NCBI RefSeq assembly: GCF_022867795.2
Contig: NZ_CP107006.1
Location: 5,580,001 to 5,644,000 of the forward strand
DNA from: Chitinophaga horti
Lineage (GTDB): Bacteria; Bacteroidota; Bacteroidia; Chitinophagales; Chitinophagaceae
Reading direction: 5' to 3'
DNA: 64,000 nucleotides
Below are positions 1-8,231 of the stretch, one piece after another (position 1 is the stretch's first letter; every line of letters begins with the position of its first letter). The notes under the pieces were generated by a model. It saw only the letters and a program-made list of their open reading frames with translations. It was not told the DNA's origin and made no database searches. A program made the position numbers and the translations under genes.

Positions 1-2360
1 TGTTTAGCAAGCGTTTCCTGTGCAATTTCGTCCAGACCCATACCCTGTATGCGGGATACAGCGCCGGTAAAGTATTTATTTACAACGGAATTGTTGATGC
101 CGAGGATCTCGAAAATTTGCGCACCCTGGTAAGATTGCAGGGTGGAAATACCCATTTTGGAGAACACTTTCAGCAGGCCATCACAAACCGCTTTAACATA
201 ATTCTTTTTGAGTTTGTCTACATCCTGCTCGGTTTGCAGTTTACCATTCAGACGTAAGTCACGAATGGTGCTGAGTGCGAGGTAAGGGTTGATGGCGGTA
301 GCGCCAAAGCCCAACAGGCAAGCAAAGTGATGTACTTCCCACACGTCGCCGGCTTCTACGATGAGGCCAACCTGGCCACGATAACCCTTGCGGATCAGGT
401 GGTGGTGAACTGCAGAAGTAGCCAGCAAAGAAGGAATAGCTGCGTGCTCGGAGTCAATCGCCCTGTCAGATAGGATGATTACTTCAAACCCATCTTCCAC
501 CGCATCCACCGCATAACGGCAAAGGCGTTGTAAACCTTTTTCCAGGGAGCCAGGTTTACCATCAGCCCTGAAGTAGGTGTGCAGCGTCTTGGCCTGGAAG
601 ATACCGGTATCGATGCTACGGATTTTTTCCAGCTCGTAGTTATTCAGGATCGGGTGGTTCAGCGCTACGCTATGGCAATGCAGCGGATCTTCATCCAGCA
701 GGTTACCATTATTACCTACAAACGTAGCCAGCGACATTACCAGTCTTTCACGGATCGGATCGATCGGCGGATTGGTTACCTGTGCAAACAGCTGTTTGAA
801 GTAGCTGGTAATGTGTTGCGGCTGATCGCTTAATACTGCGAGCGGCGCATCCGTACCCATAGAACCGATCGGCTCTTTACCGTCAATGGCCATAGGCGCA
901 ATGATGGTATCCAGGTCTTCGGTAGAGTAACCGAAAGCGCGCTGGTATTTAAAGATCTGGTCTTGCTCAAGATGTGTGAACGTAACCCTTGGTTCAGGCA
1001 GTTCGGCCAGGCGGATTTTATACCTGTTCAGCCATTCTGCATAAGGTTGCTGGGAGCAGATGGATTTTTTCAGTTCGGTATCTTCGATAATGCGACCCTG
1101 TTCCATGTCTACCACGAACATTTTACCTGGTTGCAGGCGGCCTTTTTCTTTTACGTTGGCAGGATCGATCGGTAATACACCTGCTTCAGAAGCCATGATT
1201 ACACGATCGTCTTTGGTTACCACGAAGCGGGAAGGGCGAAGACCGTTCCTGTCGAGCGTGGCGCCGATTATTTTACCATCGGTGAAGGAAATGGAAGCGG
1301 GACCGTCCCAGGGTTCCATCAGCGATGCGTGGTATTCGTAGAAAGCTTTTTTCTCCGGGTCCATGTCCTCGTTGCCGTCCCAGGCTTCGGGGATCATCAT
1401 CATCATAACATGAGGAAGGGAGCGGCCGGTGAGGGCGAGCAGCTCGATCACGTTATCGAGGCAGGCAGAGTCAGACTGGTTTTCGTCCACCAGCGGGGTA
1501 AGCATATCCATTTCTTCCGGAGTGAAAAATTTGGACACGAAGCTTTTTTCGCCGGCGCGCAGCCAGTTCAGGTTACCTTTCAGCGTGTTGATCTCACCAT
1601 TATGCGCAATAAAACGGTTCGGGTGAGCGAGCCTCCAGCTAGGGAAGGTGTTAGTAGCAAAACGGGAGTGGATCAAACCAAAGGCTGATACCATACGCTC
1701 GTCGCTCAGGTCCGGGTAATAATGACGAACCTGGTAAGTAGTAAGCTGACCTTTGTACACGATCGTTTTGTAAGAAAGCGATGCGATGTAGAAAGATGCT
1801 TTATCTGAAGCAACAGAATTGCGAACAGTTTTAGAAATGTAATTCCGGAGTACGAACAGTTTACGCTCAAACTCTTCCGGATCCGAGATCTGGTAAGGAG
1901 AAGCGATAAACACCTGTTCAATTTCAGGTTCTACAGAAAGCGCGCCTTCGCCGATGCCATCGGGGCGAACAGGCACTTTACGGAAACCAAGAATCTCGAG
2001 GCCAAGTTTTTCAGCGCAACGCTGCAGAATTTCGCGGCACTCTTCACGCCAGCGTGGTTCTTTCGGGAAAAAGATCTGACCAACACCATATTTACCAAAG
2101 CCCGGCAGTTTGATACCAAGTTTTAAACATTCGTCGTACAGGAATTCGTGCGGCATCTGGATAAGAATGCCAGCGCCGTCGCCTGTGTTTACCTCGCAAC
2201 CGCAGGCGCCACGGTGTTCCATATTTTCGAGCATTGTCAGTGCATCGCGAATGATCTGGTGGGACTTACGACCTTTAATGTGGGCGGCAAAACCGATACC
2301 GCAGGCATCTGATTCAAATTCCGGACGATACAAACCTTGCAATTTGCTCTCTTCACGCAT
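1..2360 (-). CDS. gltB: Glutamate synthase large subunit, 5' part (partial)
   Basis: The reading frame runs from an ATG at 2360 through the left window edge, about 786 codons of a protein that normally has about 1500. The N-terminus has the class II glutamine amidotransferase start, with the nucleophile Cys at residue 20 in DACGIGFA after a short propeptide-like stretch, followed by HRGACGCE and TGDGAGIL. The far end of the visible part carries the central-domain signature (ILSDR, IPSLLA, AVHHHLI). The enzyme makes glutamate from glutamine and 2-oxoglutarate in ammonium assimilation. The FMN/Fe-S synthase half, and probably gltD, lie outside the window. No clear promoter was recognised upstream. 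Confidence 0.95.
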   Translation of the reverse strand, partial: MREESKLQGLYRPEFESDACGIGFAAHIKGRKSHQIIRDALTMLENMEHRGACGCEVNTGDGAGILIQMPHEFLYDECLKLGIKLPGFGKYGVGQIFFPKEPRWREECREILQRCAEKLGLEILGFRKVPVRPDGIGEGALSVEPEIEQVFIASPYQISDPEEFERKLFVLRNYISKTVRNSVASDKASFYIASLSYKTIVYKGQLTTYQVRHYYPDLSDERMVSAFGLIHSRFATNTFPSWRLAHPNRFIAHNGEINTLKGNLNWLRAGEKSFVSKFFTPEEMDMLTPLVDENQSDSACLDNVIELLALTGRSLPHVMMMMIPEAWDGNEDMDPEKKAFYEYHASLMEPWDGPASISFTDGKIIGATLDRNGLRPSRFVVTKDDRVIMASEAGVLPIDPANVKEKGRLQPGKMFVVDMEQGRIIEDTELKKSICSQQPYAEWLNRYKIRLAELPEPRVTFTHLEQDQIFKYQRAFGYSTEDLDTIIAPMAIDGKEPIGSMGTDAPLAVLSDQPQHITSYFKQLFAQVTNPPIDPIRERLVMSLATFVGNNGNLLDEDPLHCHSVALNHPILNNYELEKIRSIDTGIFQAKTLHTYFRADGKPGSLEKGLQRLCRYAVDAVEDGFEVIILSDRAIDSEHAAIPSLLATSAVHHHLIRKGYRGQVGLIVEAGDVWEVHHFACLLGFGATAINPYLALSTIRDLRLNGKLQTEQDVDKLKKNYVKAVCDGLLKVFSKMGISTLQSYQGAQIFEILGINNSVVNKYFTGAVSRIQGMGLDEIAQETLAK

Positions 2361-2796
2361 TGGCTTAGATTTTATTCATTAATTCAAATACACTTTTCCC
2401 ATCAGACTGAAAGGCGCCTTTTTGGAATATTATACTGTATTGTTACGGGAACGGTTTAAAGATACTAATAGAACGCGGTATTTTTTATATAAACATTTGT
2501 TTAATGGCGAAAATTTAGAAATTTTCAAAAATGGGGTATGCTTTATTTAACACGACTACAGTTGGTGTGGACAAAATGTGTTTATCTCGGGACATTTGCG
2601 TATAAAGAAGCTTTAGCGGATCGGAAAAGGATACGCGCATCTTCACGTTTTCTTATAGCAAGTTAACAGGATGATCTTACTGGCCAGGCAGTTATATAAA
2701 GTTTATTCGTTATTTATTGATGAGGGTTTGCCGAACGGCTAACTGAAGTATTCAGATAAGGATTTACGCTGGATAATGCGTCGTCAGCGCGATCCA
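2361..2796. other. Intergenic spacer upstream of gltB
   Basis: About 430 bp of AT-rich sequence with no believable gene. It must hold the gltB promoter on the minus strand. The best -7-like string there differs from TAnnTTTG at one base, so I do not call it. It leads into the tandem repeat block. Confidence 0.5.
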
Positions 2797-3240
2797 GGAA
2801 GGCATTTACACTGCCGAGTGTCGGTCGCAGCACCCGGGAAGGCATTTACACTGCCGAGGTGTCGGTGGAGATACCTCGGAGGTCATTCACACAGCCCAGG
2901 TGTCGGTGGTAGCATCCAGAAGGGCGTTTACATAACCAAGGAGCGTACTTACACTGCCTTGCTGTCAGGTCGCAGCAGTTTGCGAAACATTTACATAAGT
3001 TTGCAGACAACTTACACTGCCTTGCTGTCAGGTTACAGAGGTTTGCGAAGCATTTACACAAGTTTGCAAAGAACTTACAATGCCTTGCTGTCAGGTTGCA
3101 GGAGTTTGCGAAGCACTTACACAAGTTTGAGAACAGCTTACAATGCCTTGCTGTCAGGTTGCAGAGGTTTGCGAGGCATTTACACAAGTTTGCGAACCAC
3201 TTACAACACCTTGCTGTCCGTTTGCAAGCACTTACAATTC
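2797..3240. repeat. Tandem repeat array (63-bp minisatellite plus older ~40-bp copies)
   Basis: The string CCTTGCTGTC recurs at 2957, 3020, 3083, 3146 and 3209, exactly 63 bp apart, and the sequence between is highly similar. This gives four full units and a partial fifth from about 2947 to 3240. Each unit is built from three related 21-bp modules (TTTGCGAAGCATTTACACAA-like, TTTGCAAAGAACTTACAATG-like, and CTTGCTGTCAGGTTGCAGAG-like). Upstream, a more diverged family repeats GGAAGGCATTTACACTGCC at 2797 and 2837 and again, degenerate, near 2878 and 2918. Because 63 is a multiple of 3, frames stay open on both strands; I read these as by-products, not genes. There are no spacers, so it is not CRISPR. 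Confidence 0.9.
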
Positions 3241-3246
3241 ACGGCA

Positions 3247-3272
3247 TAAAAAAAGCCGGGCATCTCCCGGCT
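3247..3272 (-). terminator. Rho-independent terminator of the GHL10 gene
   Basis: Stem AGCCGGG / CCCGGCT with a 5-nt loop; on the minus strand it is followed by a run of seven T. It sits 20 bp past the stop of the minus-strand gene ending at 3293. Confidence 0.85.
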
Positions 3273-3292
3273 CTCCTTATATATATGTTTTA

Positions 3293-4834
3293 TCAAGGAT
3301 CAAAAATGAATCTCGTTTTCCCATTCACCGTTTGCATCCTCAGGGCGTCGCTCGCAAGGCTTTCATTGTGTAACCGGTCCAGTGCCGTTACGAAATACAC
3401 GTAGTGGGTACCCGGCACGTACTTCGTATCCAGCCACATGGGATCTGGCATCTGCTGAACGATCGCTGCAATTTTCGTAGGGTCGTTCAGGTTTACTACC
3501 TCTTTTTCGCCGAACCGGTAAATAACATAACTCTTCGTTTGGCCGGTCGTGTCATCATCCGACCAATGTATTGCCAGTCCGCCGGGGCGTTCAAAGGCAT
3601 CTATGAAATACGGAGCTTCCGGCGGCTTGTTGTCCAGCCAGGGCATGGTCGGCAACAATGCGGGGTGCTTAAAGTAATGATTACGAAGGCTGTCGCGGAA
3701 GCCCAGCGGGTTATCGTCGAAGGAGCGGGCGCGGAAGAACACGCTTCCCTGCACCGTGCTTAGAGAACGGTTCGCCTTAATTTGGTTCAACACCTCGTTA
3801 GGATCTTTCCAGGTAGCGGAACCATTGATCTTATAAATGGCCAGTCCCGGATACATGTGTCGGCCGTAGGCGTGGTTGGCCCACCAGTTTACTAACACCT
3901 CGTATCCAACCAGGCGGTGACCAAACTCCCAATAAAGCTGTGGCGTTGCGTAGTCGATCCAGCCACTGCGGCTCCATTTTAGAATATCTGCATACAGGTC
4001 GTCGTAGTTGGTCATACCCCCGCGGGTGTTGGATCCTTCCGGATCGCGGTCGCGGTTACGCCAAACGCCAAAGGGGCTGATGCCGAACTTCACCCAGGAT
4101 TTTTCCGCCTTAATGGCGATACTCACCTGGTGCATCAATGTATCTACATTCCAACGGCGCCAGTCGTCCTTATTCATATTACGGCCATACACGCGGTAAC
4201 TGCCATTATCAGGAAACTCTTTGCCAGCAATGCGATAAGGGTAAAAGTAATCGTCGAAGTGAACGCCATCTATATCATAACGTTTCACTACGTCGCGGAT
4301 GATTTGTGTGAAATAGTCACGCACTTCCGGCAAACCCGGATCGAACAACTTCTGATCGCCGTAGTTAAGAAACCATTGGGGACGCGTGCGGGAAATGTGC
4401 ATGGGCGATAAGGAGTTGCTGCGCGTATTCATCACTGCCCGGTAGGGATTAAACCAGGCGTGCAGCTCCAGTCCACGTTTGTGCGACTCTTCAATCGCAA
4501 ATTGCAAGGGGTCGTAGTAAGGCTCGGGTGGACGGCCCTGTTGTCCGCTCAGGTATTCGGACCATGGCTCGAAAGATGAAGCGTAAAGCGCATCGGCGGC
4601 GGGCCGCACCTGGAAAAAAACGGCGTTCATGCCGTCGCGCACGATATCGTCGAGCAGCTTAATCAGCTCCTGCTTCTGTTGTACGGAGGAGAGGCCCTTT
4701 CTCGAAGGCCAGTCAATATTTCCAACCGAGGCGATCCATACTGCGCGCATTTCGCGCTTCGGGGGCAGCTGTGCGTAACTCTGGCCCGCAAGAACACAGC
4801 ACACCGCTAACCCCGCTAAAAGTTTCTTCAACAT
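3293..4834 (-). CDS. GHL10 family exported glycoside hydrolase-like protein
   Basis: 513 residues with a signal peptide ending around SYAQ (residue 21). The body matches the GHL10 (DUF187, YngK-like) TIM-barrel family: MRAVWIASVGNIDWPS near residue 30, FFQVRPAADALY near 75, LHAWFNPYR near 125 and the loop DGVHFDDYFYPY near 195. A C-terminal region of about 100 residues (from PPEAPYFIDAF) looks like a fibronectin-III-type beta domain. Members are thought to act on cell-wall or extracellular polysaccharide; the substrate here is unknown. It is a single-gene unit with its own terminator and starts at the only good ATG before the signal peptide. Confidence 0.88.
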   Translation of the reverse strand: MLKKLLAGLAVCCVLAGQSYAQLPPKREMRAVWIASVGNIDWPSRKGLSSVQQKQELIKLLDDIVRDGMNAVFFQVRPAADALYASSFEPWSEYLSGQQGRPPEPYYDPLQFAIEESHKRGLELHAWFNPYRAVMNTRSNSLSPMHISRTRPQWFLNYGDQKLFDPGLPEVRDYFTQIIRDVVKRYDIDGVHFDDYFYPYRIAGKEFPDNGSYRVYGRNMNKDDWRRWNVDTLMHQVSIAIKAEKSWVKFGISPFGVWRNRDRDPEGSNTRGGMTNYDDLYADILKWSRSGWIDYATPQLYWEFGHRLVGYEVLVNWWANHAYGRHMYPGLAIYKINGSATWKDPNEVLNQIKANRSLSTVQGSVFFRARSFDDNPLGFRDSLRNHYFKHPALLPTMPWLDNKPPEAPYFIDAFERPGGLAIHWSDDDTTGQTKSYVIYRFGEKEVVNLNDPTKIAAIVQQMPDPMWLDTKYVPGTHYVYFVTALDRLHNESLASDALRMQTVNGKTRFIFDP

Positions 4835-5006
4835 TCAGCCGACTTTATATATCCCTTGAAAAACTGCGAAAATAACCAAACAGCGATAGGTTTCAAATTT
4901 CAGGCCCAAATTGAGATGTAAATCAGCGATTTGTTTGCCCGCTTTGCAAAATGCCAGGACTGAAATATTGGGATGCGGTAGTTTTATCTTCTTAAAGAAC
5001 AGAGAG

Positions 5007-5357
5007 ATGAACAAGTTCCATATCGCGATCAACCCGGTTGGAAGTTACCTGGTAAGGTTTAAGTCTGATACGGGAAAAACGATTTTTTACGCCGCCACTT
5101 TTTCTACAAAAGCAGCATGTTTACAGACCATCGCGCAAATAAGAGTAAGCGTCGAACGGCCGGAAAGGTTCATCCGTAAAGGAATGGAAAATGGTCGCTG
5201 CTTTTTTGTGCTGCAATCCGAAAAAGGCCGGTCGATCGGCGTAAGCGAAATATTTGACAACGAACGGACGATGGAGGATGCGATCACCCAATTGCAAATG
5301 ACGGCACCCGCAGCAACACTGGTATACGATAAGCAGCATCAGGACTTAAGTAAATAA
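5007..5357 (+). CDS. YegP family (DUF1508) protein
   Basis: 116 residues. The ATG at 5007 is preferred over an upstream in-frame ATG because family homology begins at MNKFHIA. It has the DUF1508 pattern (YLVRFKSDTGKTIFYAATFSTK), with a second, weaker repeat around GRCFFVLQSEKGRSIGVSEIF, so two copies of the small alpha/beta module. The molecular role of this family is unknown. It converges on the DUF72 gene and the two coding ends overlap by 19 bp. Confidence 0.8.
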   Translation: MNKFHIAINPVGSYLVRFKSDTGKTIFYAATFSTKAACLQTIAQIRVSVERPERFIRKGMENGRCFFVLQSEKGRSIGVSEIFDNERTMEDAITQLQMTAPAATLVYDKQHQDLSK

Positions 5358-6097
5358 CGCTTCAGTGTTTGCGCATCTTCCAAAGCATATCCATTGATAT
5401 CATTATTAAAGAACGCCCATATCGTGCGGCCTTCGTCCATCCACCGCCGGCACTTGCGGGCGTATGCGCGAAGTGTGTTGGGGTGATATTGAGAAGCATA
5501 CAATTTTCCCGGCCCGTGAAACCGCAGGTAAACATGGCTGGCGGTCACGACTTCCTGCGAAGGGAACAGGCCGCCAGAGTCGGTAATCACCAGGCCGATA
5601 CTGTACTGCCGCATCAACCTCAAACTTTCTGCTGTATACCAGGTATCATGTCGCACCTCCATGGAGAACTGGTATTGTTTATATTTTTTCTGAAGGATGC
5701 TGTAGAACCGCTCTACCACCGGCGGTTTGAATGTGGCGTTGGCAGGAAGTTGAATAAGTATGGGCCCGAGGTGTTCCGCCACCGGGTCAAACACATCGAA
5801 GAAGCGCTGCAGCGGCTGCTCCGGATCGTTTAACTTCTTCATATGGGAAAGAAAACGATTCATCTTCGGGCAGAAGACGAAGCCGCGGGGAACGGTTGCC
5901 GCCCAGTTTTGCACCGTGCCCAGGGAAGGCAACTTGTAAAAGCTGTTGTTGATCTCCACACAATCGAAATCGTTCGCAAAAAACGAAAGCCAGTCGGCGG
6001 CCTTAACAGTGGGAGGATAATAAATGCCTTTCCAATGTTGATAACTCCAGCCAGAAGTGCCTACGCGAAACAGCCGATCTTGCGCCATGCGGTCCAT
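5339..6097 (-). CDS. DUF72 family protein (YecE-like)
   Basis: 252 residues, the usual family length. It opens with FRVGTSGWSYQHWKGIYYPP, then DFDCVEINNSFYKLP, the middle PILIQLPANATF, and the VEVRH-like stretch SMEVRHDTWY, all hallmarks of DUF72, a TIM-barrel family of unknown biochemical function. Two start codons (6097 and 6088) are both plausible. No neighbour points to a function. Confidence 0.88.
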   Translation of the reverse strand: MDRMAQDRLFRVGTSGWSYQHWKGIYYPPTVKAADWLSFFANDFDCVEINNSFYKLPSLGTVQNWAATVPRGFVFCPKMNRFLSHMKKLNDPEQPLQRFFDVFDPVAEHLGPILIQLPANATFKPPVVERFYSILQKKYKQYQFSMEVRHDTWYTAESLRLMRQYSIGLVITDSGGLFPSQEVVTASHVYLRFHGPGKLYASQYHPNTLRAYARKCRRWMDEGRTIWAFFNNDINGYALEDAQTLKRYLLKS

Positions 6098-6137
6098 TTA
6101 CCGGAACGGCATCAATATTAATACCAGTACAAAAGGA

Positions 6138-6162
6138 AAGGCGGCCGTAAGAGCCGCCTTTT
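6138..6162. terminator. Terminator hairpin downstream of obgE
   Basis: Stem AAGGCGGC / GCCGCCTT with a short loop, with T-rich sequence on both sides. It lies just past the obgE stop on the minus strand, and may also isolate the divergent DUF72 promoter. Confidence 0.75.
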
Positions 6163-6169
6163 CATATCG

Positions 6170-7225
6170 TTATGCTTCGTTTTCTTCTTCGTCTTCTTCC
6201 TCCTCCTCATCTGGCCAGCTGGTGCGGTTGGATACATCAGTCAATGCAGACCACAGCATATCTTTCAATTCTGTAAGCCCCTGGTTGGTCACCGAGGAAA
6301 TGAACACGTGTGGCACATTCTCAGGAAGTTCTGCCGAGATGGCCTCCTTCAGTTCATCATCCAGCATATCACTTTTACTGATGGCGAGCAGGAATTGTTT
6401 GTCCAGCAGCTCCGGGTTGTATTGCTCCAGTTCGTTCAGGAGGATGTCGAATTCCTTTTTATGGTCCGCACTGTCCGCGGGGATCAGAAAAAGTAATACG
6501 GGATTGCGTTCGATGTGGCGGAGGAAACGGTGCCCGAGGCCTTTACCTTCATGTGCGCCCTCAATAATACCGGGAAGGTCGGCCATGATGAACGATTTCT
6601 CGTCACGGTAAGGCACCATGCCCAAATTTGGCGTCAGCGTCGTAAACGCATAGTTAGCGATTTTGGGTTTAGCGGCGGTAATGCTGGAGAGGAGGGTAGA
6701 CTTACCTGCGTTCGGGAACCCTACCAGACCAACATCGGCCAACACTTTCAGTTCCAGCAGTTTCCAGCCTTCGAGGCCGGGCATGCCGGGTTGTGCGTAT
6801 TCGGGTGTCTGGTTAGTGGGCGATTTGAAGTAAGCGTTGCCACGGCCGCCTTGTCCGCCGGGCATCCAGATAATTTCCTGGCCATCTTCCAGGATCTCGG
6901 CTTCCACTTCACCGGTTTCTTCGTCGCGGGCGATGGTGCCCAATGGTACTTCGATGATCACATCCTTACCAAAACGGCCGGTACAGTTGTCCCCGCTGCC
7001 GTTTTCACCGTTTTCTGCGATTACGTTTTTATACCAGCGTAAGTGCAGCAGCGTCCACAGCTGAGCGTTGCCACGTAAAATTACGTGACCGCCACGGCCG
7101 CCGTCTCCACCATCGGGGCCGGCCTGGGCGTTAAATTTCGTGCGCATGAAGTGCATAGAGCCCGCCCCGCCTTTGCCGGACTTACTATATATTCTTATAT
7201 AATCTACAAAGTTCCCTCTTTCCAT
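6170..7225 (-). CDS. obgE: GTPase ObgE/CgtA
   Basis: 351 residues from the ATG at 7225. An upstream in-frame start at 7285 would place the first codons inside a large hairpin, and family homology begins at NFVDYIRI, so 7225 is chosen. It has the glycine-rich Obg fold (GPDGGDGGRGGHVI near 37-49), G1 GFPNAGKS at 169-176, DLPGIIEGAHEGKGLGHRFL as G3, and SKSD as G4. The C-terminal tail is strongly acidic (about ten Glu/Asp). ObgE binds the 50S ribosomal subunit and is essential in many bacteria. It lies downstream of adk on the same strand, with a large hairpin between the two. Confidence 0.97.
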   Translation of the reverse strand: MERGNFVDYIRIYSKSGKGGAGSMHFMRTKFNAQAGPDGGDGGRGGHVILRGNAQLWTLLHLRWYKNVIAENGENGSGDNCTGRFGKDVIIEVPLGTIARDEETGEVEAEILEDGQEIIWMPGGQGGRGNAYFKSPTNQTPEYAQPGMPGLEGWKLLELKVLADVGLVGFPNAGKSTLLSSITAAKPKIANYAFTTLTPNLGMVPYRDEKSFIMADLPGIIEGAHEGKGLGHRFLRHIERNPVLLFLIPADSADHKKEFDILLNELEQYNPELLDKQFLLAISKSDMLDDELKEAISAELPENVPHVFISSVTNQGLTELKDMLWSALTDVSNRTSWPDEEEEEDEEENEA

Positions 7226-7277
7226 GATGTTGTTGCCGGACAGTCGAGGCTGTTTGCGGCGGTATTTTTTAAAAGCA

Positions 7278-7334
7278 AAACGCAAAGATCGTAAAGTTTG
7301 GCCAAATGGCTTCCCTTACAGGATCTTTGCGTTT
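7278..7334 (-). terminator. Long hairpin between adk and obgE
   Basis: Perfect 13-bp arms AAACGCAAAGATC (7278-7290) and GATCTTTGCGTTT (7322-7334), extended inward by GTAA/TTAC with one bulged base. On the minus strand it follows the adk stop and is followed by T-rich sequence (TTTTGCTTTTAAAAAAT). Likely a terminator or attenuator between adk and obgE. Confidence 0.7.
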
Positions 7335-7361
7335 ATATAATGTTCCGGAGGTCCGGTTTGT

Positions 7362-7949
7362 TTAAACTTTTTCGCTGGTGAGTGCGTCCAGTTCTTTGGA
7401 CAGCAGTTCGAAGGTTGATTCTACACTGCCATCACCTTTCACCTTTTTAAACTTGCCGAATTTGGCGTAGTGGTCGGCTACAGGAGCGGTTTTGTTGTGA
7501 TATTCCACGATACGTGCTTTCACTACATCTTCGCTGGCGTCGTCGGTACGGCCGGAGGTAAGACCACGGTTCAATAAGCGGCGAACCAGTTCATCTTCAG
7601 GAACTTCCAGTGAAAGTACCATGGAGATCGAGGTTTTCTTCAGCAACAGGAGTTTATCCAGCGCTTCTGCCTGGGCAGTGGTGCGTGGGAAACCGTCAAA
7701 AATAAAACCACGGGCATCCGGGTTAGCGTCCAGCTTTGAGCTAATCATTCCAATAACCACTTCATCAGGAACCAGCAGGCCCTGATCAATAAACTTCTGC
7801 GCCTCCAGACCCAATGGAGTTTTGGCGCCCAGTTCACTACGCAGCATGTCGCCGGTAGACAGGTGGATCAGTCCATACTTCTCAATGATATTCGCGCTCT
7901 GTGTGCCTTTACCGCTGCCGGGAGGGCCAAATAAAATTAGATTGACCAT
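7362..7949 (-). CDS. adk: Adenylate kinase
   Basis: 195 residues from the ATG at 7949 (MVNLILFG); a longer in-frame version adds 16 residues that are not homologous. P-loop GPPGSGKGT at 8-16, LSTGDMLR as the AMP-binding segment, FDGFPRTTAQAE, and the LID arginines in LLNRGLTSGRTDD. The LID is the short type (no zinc cysteines). It interconverts ATP + AMP and 2 ADP in the cytosol. A TAnnTTTG box lies 37 bp upstream of the start. Confidence 0.97.
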   Translation of the reverse strand: MVNLILFGPPGSGKGTQSANIIEKYGLIHLSTGDMLRSELGAKTPLGLEAQKFIDQGLLVPDEVVIGMISSKLDANPDARGFIFDGFPRTTAQAEALDKLLLLKKTSISMVLSLEVPEDELVRRLLNRGLTSGRTDDASEDVVKARIVEYHNKTAPVADHYAKFGKFKKVKGDGSVESTFELLSKELDALTSEKV

Positions 7950-7985
7950 ATTTAAACTAATAAGGTTGCTTACTCGTGTAAGTTG

Positions 7986-7993
7986 CAAATATA
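7986..7993 (-). promoter_or_regulatory. Bacteroidota -7 box of adk
   Basis: On the minus strand the string is TATATTTG, a perfect TAnnTTTG, ending 37 bp before the adk ATG. A -33 TTG at the expected distance is not convincing. Confidence 0.55.
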
Positions 7994-8231
7994 ACAAACA
8001 ATTGAAAGTATTTGCACTTTAAATTGTAATTGATGAAATCTTGCGAAGAAACTGCCACTATTTATGAACAGTTTTCAACAAAGCTTGTCAAACGCTAAAT
8101 CTTATTAAAATTGAGTTTGGTTGATGGAAATGAAAGGCGTTTATATATAAATCGAGCGTAATGTTTTATCCTTCAACCCCTTCTATGTAATTTAAGAACT
8201 TTCGCTGCATAAAACGTTGTATGTTTATGAA

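Noticed and set aside
2797..3240. CRISPR array
   Set aside because: Units are contiguous and nearly identical along their full length, with no unique spacers, and no cas genes are in the window.
2776..3249. A 157-residue plus-strand open frame (and a 113-residue minus-strand one) across the repeat block
   Set aside because: Both arise because the 63-bp unit is a multiple of 3 and lacks stops; the products are mirror low-complexity repeats with no homologous start or domain.
5007..6097. Overlapping convergent genes as an error of gene calling
   Set aside because: Both proteins match known families up to their ends, so the 19-bp overlap is real.
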